Of a stretch of 64,000 bases of DNA, positions 16,703 to 25,311 are shown piece by piece. Under the pieces are notes generated by a model, which did no database searches, was not told the origin of the DNA, and saw only the letters and a program-made list of their open reading frames with translations. Numbering within the stretch: position 1 is the stretch's first letter; each line of letters begins with the position of its first letter. Position numbers and translations under genes: made by a program. Source of the DNA: Ottowia thiooxydans DSM 14619 (GTDB taxonomy: Bacteria; Pseudomonadota; Gammaproteobacteria; Burkholderiales; Burkholderiaceae_C); contig NZ_KE383942.1 of the NCBI RefSeq assembly GCF_000422885.1, positions 189,353 to 253,352 on the forward strand, read 5' to 3'.

Positions 16703-18145
16703 TTGAGTACAAAATCCCACTCTGAAAAAACCACCGCTGCGGCGGTGGCAGCTGGTGCTGTGCCCGCTGATGAAGTCATGGTGTCGCTCTACCAGGCGCA
16801 AAAGAAGATCTACCCGCGCAGCGTCACTGGCCTGTTCTCCAAGTGGCGCTGGTTCTTCGTTTACGCCACGCAGATTTTTTTCTATGGCCTGCCCTGGCTG
16901 CAATGGGGTGAGAGGCAGGCTGTCCTGTTCGATCTGGACACGCGGCGTTTCTACATTTTCGGGTTGGTGCTGTATCCGCAGGATGTCATCTACCTCTCGG
17001 GCCTCCTCATCATCTCGGCCATGCTGTTGTTTCTGTTCACCGCAGTTGCGGGGCGGCAATGGTGTGGCTATGCCTGCCCGCAGACGGTGTACACCGAAAT
17101 TTATCTGTGGATTGAAAAGAAGATCGAAGGTGACCGTTCCGCCCGCATGCGGCTGGACGCAGCGCCTATGTCTGCGGCCAAGTTTACGCGCAAGGCGCTT
17201 AAACAGCTTGCCTGGATAGCGGTAGGCTTATGGACAGGCTTCACCTTTGTCGGCTATTTCACGCCCATACAGGAACTGGCGCTTCACTTCTTCCAATGGA
17301 CCTTGGGACCATGGGAGCTTTTCTGGATTTTCTTCTACGGCTTTGCCACCTACGGTAATGCCGGCTACATGCGCGAGCAGGTTTGCAAGTACATGTGCCC
17401 CTATGCGCGCTTTCAGAGCGCCATGTTTGACAAGGACACACTGGTCGTCACTTACGACGCGGCTCGTGGTGAGCCTCGCGGCGCGCGTTCGCGCAAGACG
17501 GATCACCGTGCCGCCGGTCTGGGCGATTGTGTGGATTGCACCCTGTGCGTTCAAGTCTGTCCAACGGGCATCGACATTCGCGAGGGTCTGCAATACGAGT
17601 GCATCAGCTGTGCTGCCTGCATCGACGTGTGCAATAGCGTCATGGATAAGGTCGGCTACCCACGAGGGCTGATTCGCTATTCCACGGAGAACGCGCTCGA
17701 AAAAGGTTGGAGCGGCTCGCAGATCCTGCGCCACGTGCTGCGCCCACGCGTATTGATTTATAGCGGCATCCTGGCGGTACTGACCATTGCGCTATTCGGC
17801 AGCCTTTTCCTGCGGACACCGTTCAAGGTCGATATCGTGCGTGACCGTGCTACGTTGGCACGGATCGTTGATGGCAACAAGATCGAGAACGTCTACCGCG
17901 TGCAGATCATGAATGCCACCGAGAAACCACAGACTTACGATATCTCGGTTTCTGGCCTGCAAGGGCTGAAATTGGTGACGGATGCTCGCGTCACGGTAGA
18001 TGCTGCTGAAGGCCTCTGGGTGCCAGTCAGGCTGCAGCTACCTTACGACGGAGCGAAACCTGGCTCTCATGAGATCCACATCGATGTGAAATCAGAGCAG
18101 GCAGGTCAGGTGAACGAGAAATCCGTTTTCATAGTACCCAGGTAA
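16703..18145 (+). CDS. ccoG: CcoG/FixG, membrane ferredoxin-like copper reductase
   Basis: 480 residues beginning at a TTG (16703); the next in-frame ATG (16778) would cut into the conserved N-terminus. Several membrane helices surround GRQWCGYACPQTVYTEIY. Two 4Fe-4S clusters are bound by CVDCTLCVQVCP and CISCAACIDVCN. The C-terminus is an Ig-like FixG domain. CcoG is reported to reduce Cu(II) to Cu(I) for oxidase assembly. It is the first gene after ccoP with a 149-base gap that shows no promoter I trust. Confidence 0.94.
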   Translation: MSTKSHSEKTTAAAVAAGAVPADEVMVSLYQAQKKIYPRSVTGLFSKWRWFFVYATQIFFYGLPWLQWGERQAVLFDLDTRRFYIFGLVLYPQDVIYLSGLLIISAMLLFLFTAVAGRQWCGYACPQTVYTEIYLWIEKKIEGDRSARMRLDAAPMSAAKFTRKALKQLAWIAVGLWTGFTFVGYFTPIQELALHFFQWTLGPWELFWIFFYGFATYGNAGYMREQVCKYMCPYARFQSAMFDKDTLVVTYDAARGEPRGARSRKTDHRAAGLGDCVDCTLCVQVCPTGIDIREGLQYECISCAACIDVCNSVMDKVGYPRGLIRYSTENALEKGWSGSQILRHVLRPRVLIYSGILAVLTIALFGSLFLRTPFKVDIVRDRATLARIVDGNKIENVYRVQIMNATEKPQTYDISVSGLQGLKLVTDARVTVDAAEGLWVPVRLQLPYDGAKPGSHEIHIDVKSEQAGQVNEKSVFIVPR

Positions 18146-18161
18146 TCTCAAGGTAATCCAT

Positions 18162-18455
18162 ATGAGTTCAACACAGAATATTTCTTCAGGCCCGTGGTGG
18201 AAGTATGGCCATATGTGGCTTGTGGTGGGAGGGCCCTCTATCGTGGTGGTGGCCTCGTTCATCACGCTTTACCTGGCCGTGACCAGGCCGGATCCGGTCT
18301 ATGCGGATGCTCCTCGCAGCGCTCAACTGCAGCCAGCAGACGAGCATGACCCCGCACTCACGCCAGCCATGCAGGGGCGCAACCACGCGGCTTCCCCTTC
18401 TTCCGCCAAAGCGCTGGAGGGCACGGCCCCAACGCGCCAAGCCGGTCACCCTTAA
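18162..18455 (+). CDS. FixH-like small membrane protein
   Basis: 97 residues. One membrane helix (about 19-42: MWLVVGGPSIVVVASFITL) is followed by YLAVTRPDPVYAD and a Pro/Ala-rich tail. The position just after ccoG, 16 bases from its stop with AAGGT before the ATG, and the helix followed by TRPDPVY match the short FixH proteins annotated beside cbb3 operons. It lacks most of the longer FixH periplasmic domain. A role in oxidase assembly is inferred from context. Confidence 0.72.
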   Translation: MSSTQNISSGPWWKYGHMWLVVGGPSIVVVASFITLYLAVTRPDPVYADAPRSAQLQPADEHDPALTPAMQGRNHAASPSSAKALEGTAPTRQAGHP

Positions 18456-18479
18456 GCCACTGCGCGCTGGAAATTATCC

Positions 18480-18722
18480 ATGCTTCGTAAGCGACTCATG
18501 TGGATCGCCTGGCCGGCCTTTCTAGCGGCAGCGGTGCTTGAGATGATGGTGTTCGCCGTGCTTGATCCCGAGGCACTGAGCCTCTTCGGCGCACGCCTGA
18601 ACTGGTCCCGAGAGGCCGTCTATACCGTCACCTTTTTTATCTTCTGGGTGATGATGATGGTCTCGAGCGCATTGACCATGCTGCTGTCACTGGCGCCCAG
18701 CGAGGTGAACCGAGCCAACTAG
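18480..18722 (+). CDS. Small two-helix membrane protein at end of cco operon
   Basis: 80 residues with helices at about 7-28 (MWIAWPAFLAAAVLEMMVFAV, shown in part) and 47-70 (VTFFIFWVMMMVSSALTML). I recognise no named family. It sits 24 bases after the FixH-like gene in the same direction, so it probably belongs to the cco transcript. Confidence 0.75.
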   Translation: MLRKRLMWIAWPAFLAAAVLEMMVFAVLDPEALSLFGARLNWSREAVYTVTFFIFWVMMMVSSALTMLLSLAPSEVNRAN

Positions 18723-18769
18723 GCTCGTGTTCTGCCGCTTTGAACAGGCTCTATAGCCTCTCTACGCTC

Positions 18770-20218
18770 TCAGGCAGTCCGGCCCCGTGCGATCCAGGTG
18801 CGGCCTTGGTAGTTCAACAAGGTGGTTCTGAGAATTTCCGTCAAGGTGGCCATGGGGCGGCTCTGGGAGTCTAACGCAAGTGCCACCAGGAAGCTTGTGC
18901 CTTGGCCCTGGGCCGGTTGAACGAAGCTGCTGTTTTCACCGCCTTGCACCGCCAGGGTGCCGGCTTGGCTCCACAGGCGTGTGGTGGCATCGAAGAAGTT
19001 GATCCACAGAACCGGCAGGTCTTGTCCGGCCGTTTTGCGGCGCACTCCCACGGCCCATGTATTTCCCTGGCTGTTGGTGGCCAAAGCGAATGGCCAGGAG
19101 CCGTCACTTTGCAGGCCATCGGCAGGGGCGAAATCGATGTTTTGAGGACCGGTCCAGTTGGCGGCAGCGTTGTCGTAACGCGCGATGGTACTTGCGCCCA
19201 CGGCCCATATATTGCCCACTGCATCCACGCTCACGCGGTAGCCATTGCTTGGCAGGGTTGGCACCGGTAGCGTGGTCCAGCCCGCGCCTGCCTGGTCGTA
19301 ACGAGAAATCGAAAGCGGAGGCGTGATGACTTTGGGATCATGGGCCACGCAGTGGGCGGCTACGAGCCGATTTCTTGAATCAATGCTCAATTGGAAAATC
19401 GATGAGCGGGGCAGGGTGGCGGGAACCACTGGTGCCGTCAACCAATTGGCTGCGTTGGGAAGCAGGCTGTAGAGCGGGAGCGTCCATTCGCCGCTGACGG
19501 TCCCAGGGGTGGGCTGAATCAGCCAGGCGCGGCCATTGGAATCAAAAACAGCGTTCGCTGAAAGCAGTAAGGCTGGGTTGGCTGTTGGTTCGGGCAGTGG
19601 CACCACGCTCCAGAGTTGCGTTGCGGCGGTAAACCGCAGCAAGCCCCCAAGGGTGGGCAGGCCAGCGCCATCCAATGGGCCACTGGACCAGCGCACCAAG
19701 GCATTGCCATCGGCATCTTGTGCCATTACCGATGCTTGTAAGGACGGCGCAGGCGAAAGAGGCAATGCGCGCGCAGCACTGATTTGCCCATTAACGCCAC
19801 TACTGACAGCGTAAAACAGTTGCTGCGCCGCAGAGCTTCCTGCGTCTTGCCACAACCAGAGTGTGTTGCCGCGCATATCTGCAACGGGCGCCAGGGTAGC
19901 GACCGTGGTGGTGGTGCCACCGGGCCGCTGCATCGTGACGGAAGAGCCATCAAGCGTACTGACGCTGAAAACCAGTGATTCAGAAGTGGGCCCCACCGCG
20001 AGCAGCATTTTTCCGGCGCCGTTGGCTTGAAGCGCCAGCGCAGGTGTGCCTGATCCGAAGGTGCTCGCATTCTTCAGAACACCGGGAGCCCAGCTATCCG
20101 CAGGGGAAGGCGCTGGTGGAGGAGGCGTGGGCGTAAGGTTGTCGCCAGGACCGCAGGCTGCCAAAAGGCCAGGCACAGCGAGTAAACCAAACGACTGAAG
20201 GGCGTTACGACGCTTCAT
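18770..20218 (-). CDS. Lipoprotein with repeated propeller-like blades, function unknown
   Basis: 482 residues from the ATG at 20218. The start is set by the lipoprotein signal MKRRNALQSFGLLAVPG ending in LLAAC; the longer frame runs into the SRP RNA gene and cannot be coding there. After a Pro-rich stretch the protein shows repeated 50-60-residue units with patterns such as GNIWAVGASTIARYDNAAA and GNTWAVGVRRKTAG, each with a W-A-V-G strand and an R-Y/F-D turn. This resembles a beta-propeller of the NHL/Kelch kind. No catalytic residues were identified. Confidence 0.8.
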   Translation of the reverse strand: MKRRNALQSFGLLAVPGLLAACGPGDNLTPTPPPPAPSPADSWAPGVLKNASTFGSGTPALALQANGAGKMLLAVGPTSESLVFSVSTLDGSSVTMQRPGGTTTTVATLAPVADMRGNTLWLWQDAGSSAAQQLFYAVSSGVNGQISAARALPLSPAPSLQASVMAQDADGNALVRWSSGPLDGAGLPTLGGLLRFTAATQLWSVVPLPEPTANPALLLSANAVFDSNGRAWLIQPTPGTVSGEWTLPLYSLLPNAANWLTAPVVPATLPRSSIFQLSIDSRNRLVAAHCVAHDPKVITPPLSISRYDQAGAGWTTLPVPTLPSNGYRVSVDAVGNIWAVGASTIARYDNAAANWTGPQNIDFAPADGLQSDGSWPFALATNSQGNTWAVGVRRKTAGQDLPVLWINFFDATTRLWSQAGTLAVQGGENSSFVQPAQGQGTSFLVALALDSQSRPMATLTEILRTTLLNYQGRTWIARGRTA

Positions 20219-20289
20219 GCGGAATGTCTCGTATTTCTTTGCTCCAAGCGCGGAGACATACTCAAGGCAATCCTGGAAGCGAGTAATTA

Positions 20290-20393
20290 AAAAGGTGACG
20301 AGCCTTGACCCCGGCACTGACTTCACAGTTAGGGCTGCTTGGTTCCCCACCTGACCCGGTTGGCCGCTTCACCATGCGGGAAGGCCCGTCACT
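20290..20393 (-). ncRNA. ffs: Signal recognition particle RNA, small bacterial (4.5S) type
   Basis: Read on the minus strand, GTGACGGGCCTT (5') pairs with AAGGCTCGTCAC (3') to close one long hairpin of about 100 nt. Its tip holds the conserved SRP core GGGTCAGGTGGGGAACCAAG then CAGCCC, with the GGTCAGG and AGCAGCC internal loops and a GGAA tetraloop that bind Ffh. A T-run follows at 20293-20289, ending the transcript. SRP RNA works with Ffh to target membrane proteins. Confidence 0.93.
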
Positions 20394-20395
20394 TG

Positions 20396-20647
20396 CTATT
20401 GTAGGGGCAGGAGACGGCGTTGCGCTTCCGTGGGGCCGAAACTAAGTGCCAAAACATTAAAAACCTCGCTCCGCAACAGCTCGAGCTGGTCGGAATTGTC
20501 ACAGTCACCGAGCCGCGCTCTCAGGCGACCTACGCGAGGATGACAACAGCCATTGAGCGCCAACACCAGAGCCGCCGCTTCAGGACTGGCGGTGGCCAGC
20601 GCGGTGTCGGTATCAGAGCAATCAGGACTCTCTACAAGTTGAAGCAT
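20396..20647 (-). CDS. Small conserved-looking hypothetical protein
   Basis: 83 residues beginning MLQLVESPDCSDTDTALA, with CAGG just before the ATG. Composition is Ala/Leu-rich with amphipathic helices and three Cys (two in NGCCHPRVG). It is soluble and not recognised. The frame has codon use like its neighbours and ends 3 bases before ffs. A real gene is likely but not certain. Confidence 0.55.
   Translation of the reverse strand: MLQLVESPDCSDTDTALATASPEAAALVLALNGCCHPRVGRLRARLGDCDNSDQLELLRSEVFNVLALSFGPTEAQRRLLPLQ
20399..20404 (-). promoter_or_regulatory. -10 element of ffs
   Basis: TACAAT on the minus strand ends 6 bases before the predicted 5' end of the SRP RNA stem. I see no good -35 hexamer at 16-18 bases. 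It overlaps the last codons of the small gene at 20396-20647. Confidence 0.6.
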
Positions 20648-20810
20648 GCCTGTGAAACAAATTTAACGACTTTTCACCAATATCAAGTATTGGAGCGATC
20701 GCCGAATGGGAACTACGAATGTTTCTATTGCGCTGCAGCATAGCGCGATTCGCCTTGAGTGGGCGAGATCGTTGCCTGAATACATCAGTTTTAGAGTGCG
20801 TTTACAGTTT

Positions 20811-21004
20811 TTTCATCGTCGGGCCGTCCCAAGATGAAAAAACCCCCTTGGGGGCAGCGACTTCGCGTAGCGGGGGAGCGTGGGGGCAAACTTTCATCGT
20901 CGGGCCGTCCCAAGATGAAAAAGCCCCCTCGGGGGCCCGCGATTTCGCGCAGCGGGGGAGCTTGTGCAAAGTGCCTTCGCAAGGTCGCCCCAAGATGACA
21001 AAGG
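20811..21004. repeat. Two-and-a-part copies of a hairpin-forming intergenic repeat
   Basis: Copy 1 (20811-20880) and copy 2 (20892-20961) share TTTCATCGTCGGGCCGTCCC, AAGATGAAAA, a CCCCCTyGGGGGC hairpin, TTCGCGyAGC and GGGGGAGC, with about 90 percent identity by eye. A partial third copy (GGTCGCCCCAAGATGACAAA) lies at 20983-21002. TTTCATC and GATGAAA pair, so each copy can fold as two hairpins. A related unit occurs at 33695-33734. Confidence 0.85.
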
Positions 21005-21392
21005 AACCGATCAGATCGTAGCCGGCCCGTCTCCACCCTTGAAGTTCACCTGAGGTCCCCGGTGCGTCACCGCTCAATTAAGAGGAGCGCTGGTTCGCGA
21101 CAAGCGCGCAGCACTGCATTCGTCCCGGCACCCTCCGCTTCAAGCGTGAACTCGGGAAAGAAGTCCGGTGGAACCCGGACACCCACAGCGCCAAGCCGAA
21201 GCTCCTTGTTTGGTCAAAGTTATCACCACCAAAATTGAGAAATTTTTTTGCGAACTTCGAATTCACGGTACTAACGTCGGTGCGACCTTTGGTTGTATTC
21301 CTGGATCATCGCAGCGCATTTTCGGAAATCTTGTCGCAAGGATGGTTTTGTGTGGACTACTAAAAACTCAAGATCTGTTCGCTATTCATCAA
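21005..21392. other. Non-coding stretch before the monooxygenase gene
   Basis: The intergenic region 20648-21471 (824 bases) holds the hairpin repeats at its left and a promoter at its right. This middle part has only overlapping short frames without recognisable products and becomes AT-richer from about 21230, unlike the flanking genes. I see no gene. Confidence 0.5.
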
Positions 21393-21421
21393 TTGACTGC
21401 GACATTCCTCTCTCCTAACAT
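21393..21421 (+). promoter_or_regulatory. Sigma-70-type promoter of the monooxygenase gene
   Basis: TTGACT (21393-21398) and TAACAT (21416-21421) are separated by 17 bases. A start near 21428 would give a leader of about 45 bases that includes the GGAG before the ATG at 21472. Confidence 0.55.
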
Positions 21422-21471
21422 TTATTTAAATTCCTGCGTCGCAGGACTTTTTAAAACCTGTGGAGAAATTG

Positions 21472-22674
21472 ATGCAACAAAATACAAGGCCCGTGGTGAT
21501 CGCGGGTGCGGGTCCTGTCGGAATGATTGCAGCGGCCGATCTGGTAAGGCGCGGCATACCAGTTTTGGTATTGGAAAAAAACGAGAAACTCAGCTCCGAA
21601 TCTCGAGCATCGACATTTCACCCCCCCACACTCGACATGCTGGACGATTTGGGCTTTGCGAAAACTTTGATTTCACAGGGACTAAAGGCGCCCAAGGTTC
21701 AATACGCTTCAACCATCGATGGTGAGCTAGGGGTATTCGATTTTGCAGCAATTTCGGATCTCACAAGGCATCCGTATCGCCTGCAGGCTGAGCAATTCAA
21801 GCTGACTCGAATAATCCTTGATGCACTCGAAGACAATCCATTATTCGAGATTCGCTTCGGCTGCGAGGTCATCGGCGTTGATCAGGATGCGTCTGGCGTA
21901 AACGCTGTCTTGCAGGGTGGGTCTGAGGATCGACTCCGATGCGAATGGTTAATCGGTGCGGACGGTGCGAATAGCGCAGTGCGCCGGTGCCAGAACATCG
22001 CGTTCGACGGCTTCACATGGCCCGAGCGCTTTTTGGTAATTACCACCTCGGCGGACGTGGCGGCGGCCAAGCCTGGTGTGACATCGGTCAGCTATTGGGC
22101 CGACCCAGAGCGCTGGCATTTTTTCCTGCGAATCATCGACGCTTGGCGAATTATGGTGCCGGTCGCAGCAGAAGTGACGGATGATGATGCACGCACGATG
22201 GAGTACGCACGGGACGCTCTGCTAAGCACCCTCCCGAAGCAAATTGGAGCGGCTGCGCCGATCGAGCACACCACGTTGTACCGTGTGCACCAGCGTGTCG
22301 CTTCCAATTTTCGTGCTGGCAGAACATTCCTGGCTGGTGATGCTGCCCACATCAATAATCCTTTGGGAGGAATGGGCATGAACGGCGGGCTCCATGACGC
22401 CCTAAACCTCGCAGATCGGCTGGCTGCTGTCATTGAAGGTCGTGAAGAAGAGTCGTTCCTGGATGCCTATGATCGCCAGAGGCGTGCCGTCACTATGGAT
22501 GCGATTCAGGTTGGTACTATCCGGAACAAACGGAACTTAGAGGCCAAGACGCCCGAAGATCAAGAGTCGTTCCGCAGCGAGATTCGCGATGCCATGGCCG
22601 ATGTTGACAAGACGCGCGCGTTCCTTCGTCGCATCTCCATGATCGAAAGCTTGGAGAAGGCGGCGCAGCTTTAA
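21472..22674 (+). CDS. FAD-dependent aromatic-ring-type monooxygenase (PF01494 group)
   Basis: 400 residues, start ATG 21472 with GGAG at 7 bases. Three flavin motifs are present: GAGPVGM near the N-terminus (Rossmann GxGxxG), GADGANSAVR (DG motif, about residue 160) and LAGDAAHINNPLGGMGMNGG (GD motif, about residue 285). This places it in the class A flavoprotein hydroxylases (PobA/MhpA/UbiH relatives), which use NAD(P)H and O2 to hydroxylate a substrate. The true substrate cannot be read; the nearby amidase, cupin and TctC-type protein suggest degradation of an aromatic or heterocyclic amide or acid. It ends 2 bases from the convergent lysR gene. Confidence 0.9.
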   Translation: MQQNTRPVVIAGAGPVGMIAAADLVRRGIPVLVLEKNEKLSSESRASTFHPPTLDMLDDLGFAKTLISQGLKAPKVQYASTIDGELGVFDFAAISDLTRHPYRLQAEQFKLTRIILDALEDNPLFEIRFGCEVIGVDQDASGVNAVLQGGSEDRLRCEWLIGADGANSAVRRCQNIAFDGFTWPERFLVITTSADVAAAKPGVTSVSYWADPERWHFFLRIIDAWRIMVPVAAEVTDDDARTMEYARDALLSTLPKQIGAAAPIEHTTLYRVHQRVASNFRAGRTFLAGDAAHINNPLGGMGMNGGLHDALNLADRLAAVIEGREEESFLDAYDRQRRAVTMDAIQVGTIRNKRNLEAKTPEDQESFRSEIRDAMADVDKTRAFLRRISMIESLEKAAQL

Positions 22675-22676
22675 GC

Positions 22677-23585
22677 TTACGATGGGTGGCCAGATCGGAA
22701 TAGCTTGGACTGCTCCTGCAGCCAATGTCTGAAGGCAATCAGATGCGGCTCTGTGGCACTATCTTCTGGGTAACAGAAATAGTACGCCCCGGGGCTGCGC
22801 ACAGAGACATCCGAAAGCACCCTCAGCTCGCCCGATCTAAGTTGAGCCTCTATCAGAAATGGTGGGAGTAGCGCGATACCTTGTCCGGCGCATGCTGCGC
22901 TGATCAGCATGGACTGTGTTTCGAAGCGCAGTCCCTTCATCATGTTGCGATCCGTGGGGCCCGCTATTTCGGCCCAGGCTTGCCAGGCATCTGGTCGAGT
23001 CATGAGGTGAAGAAGTCTGTGTGCAGCCAGAGCGTCTGGCTCCGCCGGGACGTCTGGTGAAACAAGCCTAACGCTCGCTACCGGTACAAGATCTTCGTTG
23101 AACAGGAAGTCCGAGCGTGCTCCAGGCCAAGTCTCACTGCCAAAGCATAGCGCCCCATCGAAGGTTGTTTCACTGAATAAAAATCGGTGGCTGCGTGCGC
23201 TGAGATCCACATACAGAGTGGGATTTAGCGCATAAAAGTCGTTCAACCTCGGGATCAGCCACAGCGAGCCGACTGTCGGCAAGACAGCGATTTCCAGGGC
23301 GCCCTCTGCTCCCTCAAGCGCCATAACCTCTTGCGTATCGTGCTCCAACTGAGCCAAGACACGTCCGACGTCGCGAGCATATGCAGCCCCAGCACGTGTA
23401 AGCGTCAGACGTTTTTTGACGCGATGAAAGAGCGGTATTCCTAGCTGGTCTTCCAGAAGTGAAATTTGTCGAGAGACTGCGCTTTCGGTCAGAGCAAGCT
23501 GGTCGGCGGCCCGGGTGATGCTCAGATGCTGGGCGGTCGCCTCGAAAGCCAAAAGGGCACTCATGCTGGGAACACGGCGTCGCAT
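22677..23585 (-). CDS. LysR-family transcriptional regulator (GcvA-like)
   Basis: 302 residues. The winged helix-turn-helix is at 5-64 (MSALLAFEATAQHLSITRA, ADQLALTESAVSRQISLLED), followed by a LysR effector domain (LEIAVLPTVGSLWLIPRL) of the GcvA/AmpR subgroup, judged by SLWLIPRLNDF. It is divergent from the tctC gene with 141 bases between, the standard arrangement for control of the adjacent catabolic genes. The inducer is unknown. Confidence 0.92.
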   Translation of the reverse strand: MRRRVPSMSALLAFEATAQHLSITRAADQLALTESAVSRQISLLEDQLGIPLFHRVKKRLTLTRAGAAYARDVGRVLAQLEHDTQEVMALEGAEGALEIAVLPTVGSLWLIPRLNDFYALNPTLYVDLSARSHRFLFSETTFDGALCFGSETWPGARSDFLFNEDLVPVASVRLVSPDVPAEPDALAAHRLLHLMTRPDAWQAWAEIAGPTDRNMMKGLRFETQSMLISAACAGQGIALLPPFLIEAQLRSGELRVLSDVSVRSPGAYYFCYPEDSATEPHLIAFRHWLQEQSKLFRSGHPS

Positions 23586-23622
23586 TGAAAACTACTTTCA
23601 AAAAACTCAAGACATCTGAATT

Positions 23623-23658
23623 ATTAATTGTTTGCAGGAGATTGGCAACGCAATTAAT
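23623..23658. promoter_or_regulatory. Inverted repeat in the lysR/tctC divergent promoter region
   Basis: ATTAATTGTTTGC (from 23623) and GCAACGCAATTAAT (to 23658) form an imperfect inverted repeat with outer arms of 8 identical bases, ATTAATTG and CAATTAAT. It is centred between the two divergent genes and is the best candidate for the LysR operator. It is larger than the classic T-N11-A box. Confidence 0.5.
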
Positions 23659-23726
23659 ATAAGGCTGACAAATTTAATTTATCAATCATAAGCTAACTTG
23701 AATTCTAGCTACAAAGGTGAAACTAA

Positions 23727-24695
23727 ATGGGTATTGTTCTGAAAAAATTATTTGCCGGCTTGGTGTCGATTTTAGCGTTGAACACGTATGCAAATGGTTA
23801 TCCAGAAAAAACGATAACCATCGTCACACCTTTTCCGGCTGGCAGCACGAGCGATCTAATTCCGCGATTGGTCGCACCTCTGGTTTCCAAATCTTTAGGG
23901 GCACCTGTCATTGTGGAGAACAGGCCGGGCGCCAATGGCTCCCTGGGCGCAGTCAAGGTGGCTGCAGCAAAGCCTGATGGCTACACCATTCTCGTGGCCA
24001 CTACGGGTGTACTGGCAATTAATCAATGGATCTATGCCAAGCTTCAATATTCCCCAGAGCGGGATTTTGTGCCGATCATTAACGCTGCATCCACGCCCAA
24101 TATTTTGGTAGTCAATCCTTCGGTCAAAGCCACGAATTTGAAGGAATTGGTCAGTCTTGCAAAGGCGTCTCCGGGTTCGCTGACTTTCGCTTCCGCCGGT
24201 AACGGCAGTACCAGTCATCTTTGTGGTGCCACGCTAAAGGCGTTGAGCGGAATAGATATCGTTCATGTGCCTTATCAAGGTCCAGCCCCTGCAACGCAGG
24301 ATGTGCTGGGTGGCCAAGTCTCGATGATCTGCGACAACCTCTCCAATGTCATGCCGCACATTCAATCGGGACGGCTCAAAGCCATTGTTCTGACGGATCG
24401 TGTTCCCAGTCCTGTGATGCCGGGAGTTTCTACTGCAACGCAAGCAGGCTATCCCGACTTGCAAGCAGGCATTTGGTACGGCTTGATGGCACCTAGGGGC
24501 ACGCCGAAAGAGATTGTTGACAAACTTAACTCCGCCTTCGCTGCGGCTTTGAAGGATGACTCTGTGACGGCTCGTCTTCAGGAGATGGGTCTCACCGTCA
24601 TCGCGGACAAGCCCGAAGAATTCGGTGCATTCATTGCGCAGGAAGTCTCTCGGATGAAAAAAGTCGTGCAGACGTCCGGAGCCTCAGTCCAATAG
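23727..24695 (+). CDS. TctC/Bug-family periplasmic solute-binding protein
   Basis: 322 residues with a signal peptide ending near NTYANG. Family marks: ITIVTPFPAGSTSDLIPR, VENRPGANGSLGAVKVAAA, KPDGYTILVAT, HVPYQGPAPATQDVLGGQVS and YGLMAPRGTPKEIVDKLN. Bug proteins bind carboxylates, amides or related small acids in the periplasm; most have no dedicated permease and may sense or deliver substrates. The ATG at 23727 follows AAGGTG. It heads the plus-strand row of cupin, DUF2848, amidase and iscS-like genes. Confidence 0.94.
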   Translation: MGIVLKKLFAGLVSILALNTYANGYPEKTITIVTPFPAGSTSDLIPRLVAPLVSKSLGAPVIVENRPGANGSLGAVKVAAAKPDGYTILVATTGVLAINQWIYAKLQYSPERDFVPIINAASTPNILVVNPSVKATNLKELVSLAKASPGSLTFASAGNGSTSHLCGATLKALSGIDIVHVPYQGPAPATQDVLGGQVSMICDNLSNVMPHIQSGRLKAIVLTDRVPSPVMPGVSTATQAGYPDLQAGIWYGLMAPRGTPKEIVDKLNSAFAAALKDDSVTARLQEMGLTVIADKPEEFGAFIAQEVSRMKKVVQTSGASVQ

Positions 24696-24759
24696 CTCAT
24701 CACAGCAGGTCAAGTCGAAACGACAACGACCCACGGTCCTTCAAATTCGGCTTTTTTAA

Positions 24760-24885
24760 GTTTTAGTCCGCCAACGACACTGGCCTGAGCGTCAGCTCGG
24801 AATTCACCAAGCTGTGATTGTTGGTTGGATCGGACGGAGCCGCAATGCGATGGAAAAGCACATTGACGCCCAAGCCGATCGCTGA
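24760..24885 (+). pseudogene. Relic of a DUF2848 N-terminal region
   Basis: A stop-to-stop frame encodes AVIVGWIGRSRNAMEKHID near its end, then AQADR and a stop. This aligns with FVIAGWTGRDAAAIQHHID, residues about 29-47 of the intact DUF2848 gene 500 bases downstream. It has no start codon with a ribosome-binding site and ends right after the match, so it looks like a decayed duplicate or the remnant of a displaced copy. Part of the flank (24886-24908) is the ribosome-binding region of the cupin gene. Confidence 0.5.
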
Positions 24886-24908
24886 ATCTTTCCCACTAGG
24901 AGTACCCC

Positions 24909-25298
24909 ATGGCTATTAACAAGAAGCACCACGAGTTCCACAAGATTGACCTTAATGCACCGGGCTGGCAATTGCCCGAGGGCTATGCACCCGAATCGGG
25001 CGCCCTCGAAATCATAATTTCCGGTTCGCTTGACACCGCGAACAAGCGTGGCAGCCGCACCCGCATTCTGCGCTTCCCCCCGGGCTTTGCCACCTTCAAG
25101 CCCATCGTGCACGACTATTGGGAGGAGGTGTTCATGCTGGAAGGCGACATGACAGTCGGTGCCGACGAGAACGGCAACGGCGGCAGTCCGTTCCAGGGCT
25201 ACACCTACGCCGTGCGTCCGCCGGGTGCTTGGCACGGTCCGTTCCGCTCTATCAACGGCTGCTACCTGCTCGAATCGCACTACTACGATCCAGCGTGA
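24909..25298 (+). CDS. Cupin-fold protein
   Basis: 129 residues; AGGAG is 10 bases before the ATG. The two cupin motifs are seen as PIVHDYWEEVFMLEGDMTVG (metal-ligand His and Glu) and PPGAWHGPFRS (second His). The fold is used by dioxygenases, isomerases and anti-sigma-type sensors. Its place in the row TctC-cupin-DUF2848-amidase favours an enzyme step or a stability role in that pathway. The exact function is not identifiable. The next gene follows after 13 bases. Confidence 0.85.
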   Translation: MAINKKHHEFHKIDLNAPGWQLPEGYAPESGALEIIISGSLDTANKRGSRTRILRFPPGFATFKPIVHDYWEEVFMLEGDMTVGADENGNGGSPFQGYTYAVRPPGAWHGPFRSINGCYLLESHYYDPA

Positions 25299-25311
25299 GG
25301 AGCTAGAGGCC

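Noticed and set aside
20219-20350. N-terminal extension of the lipoprotein at 18770
   Set aside because: It overlaps the SRP RNA gene and would remove the lipoprotein signal from the N-terminus.
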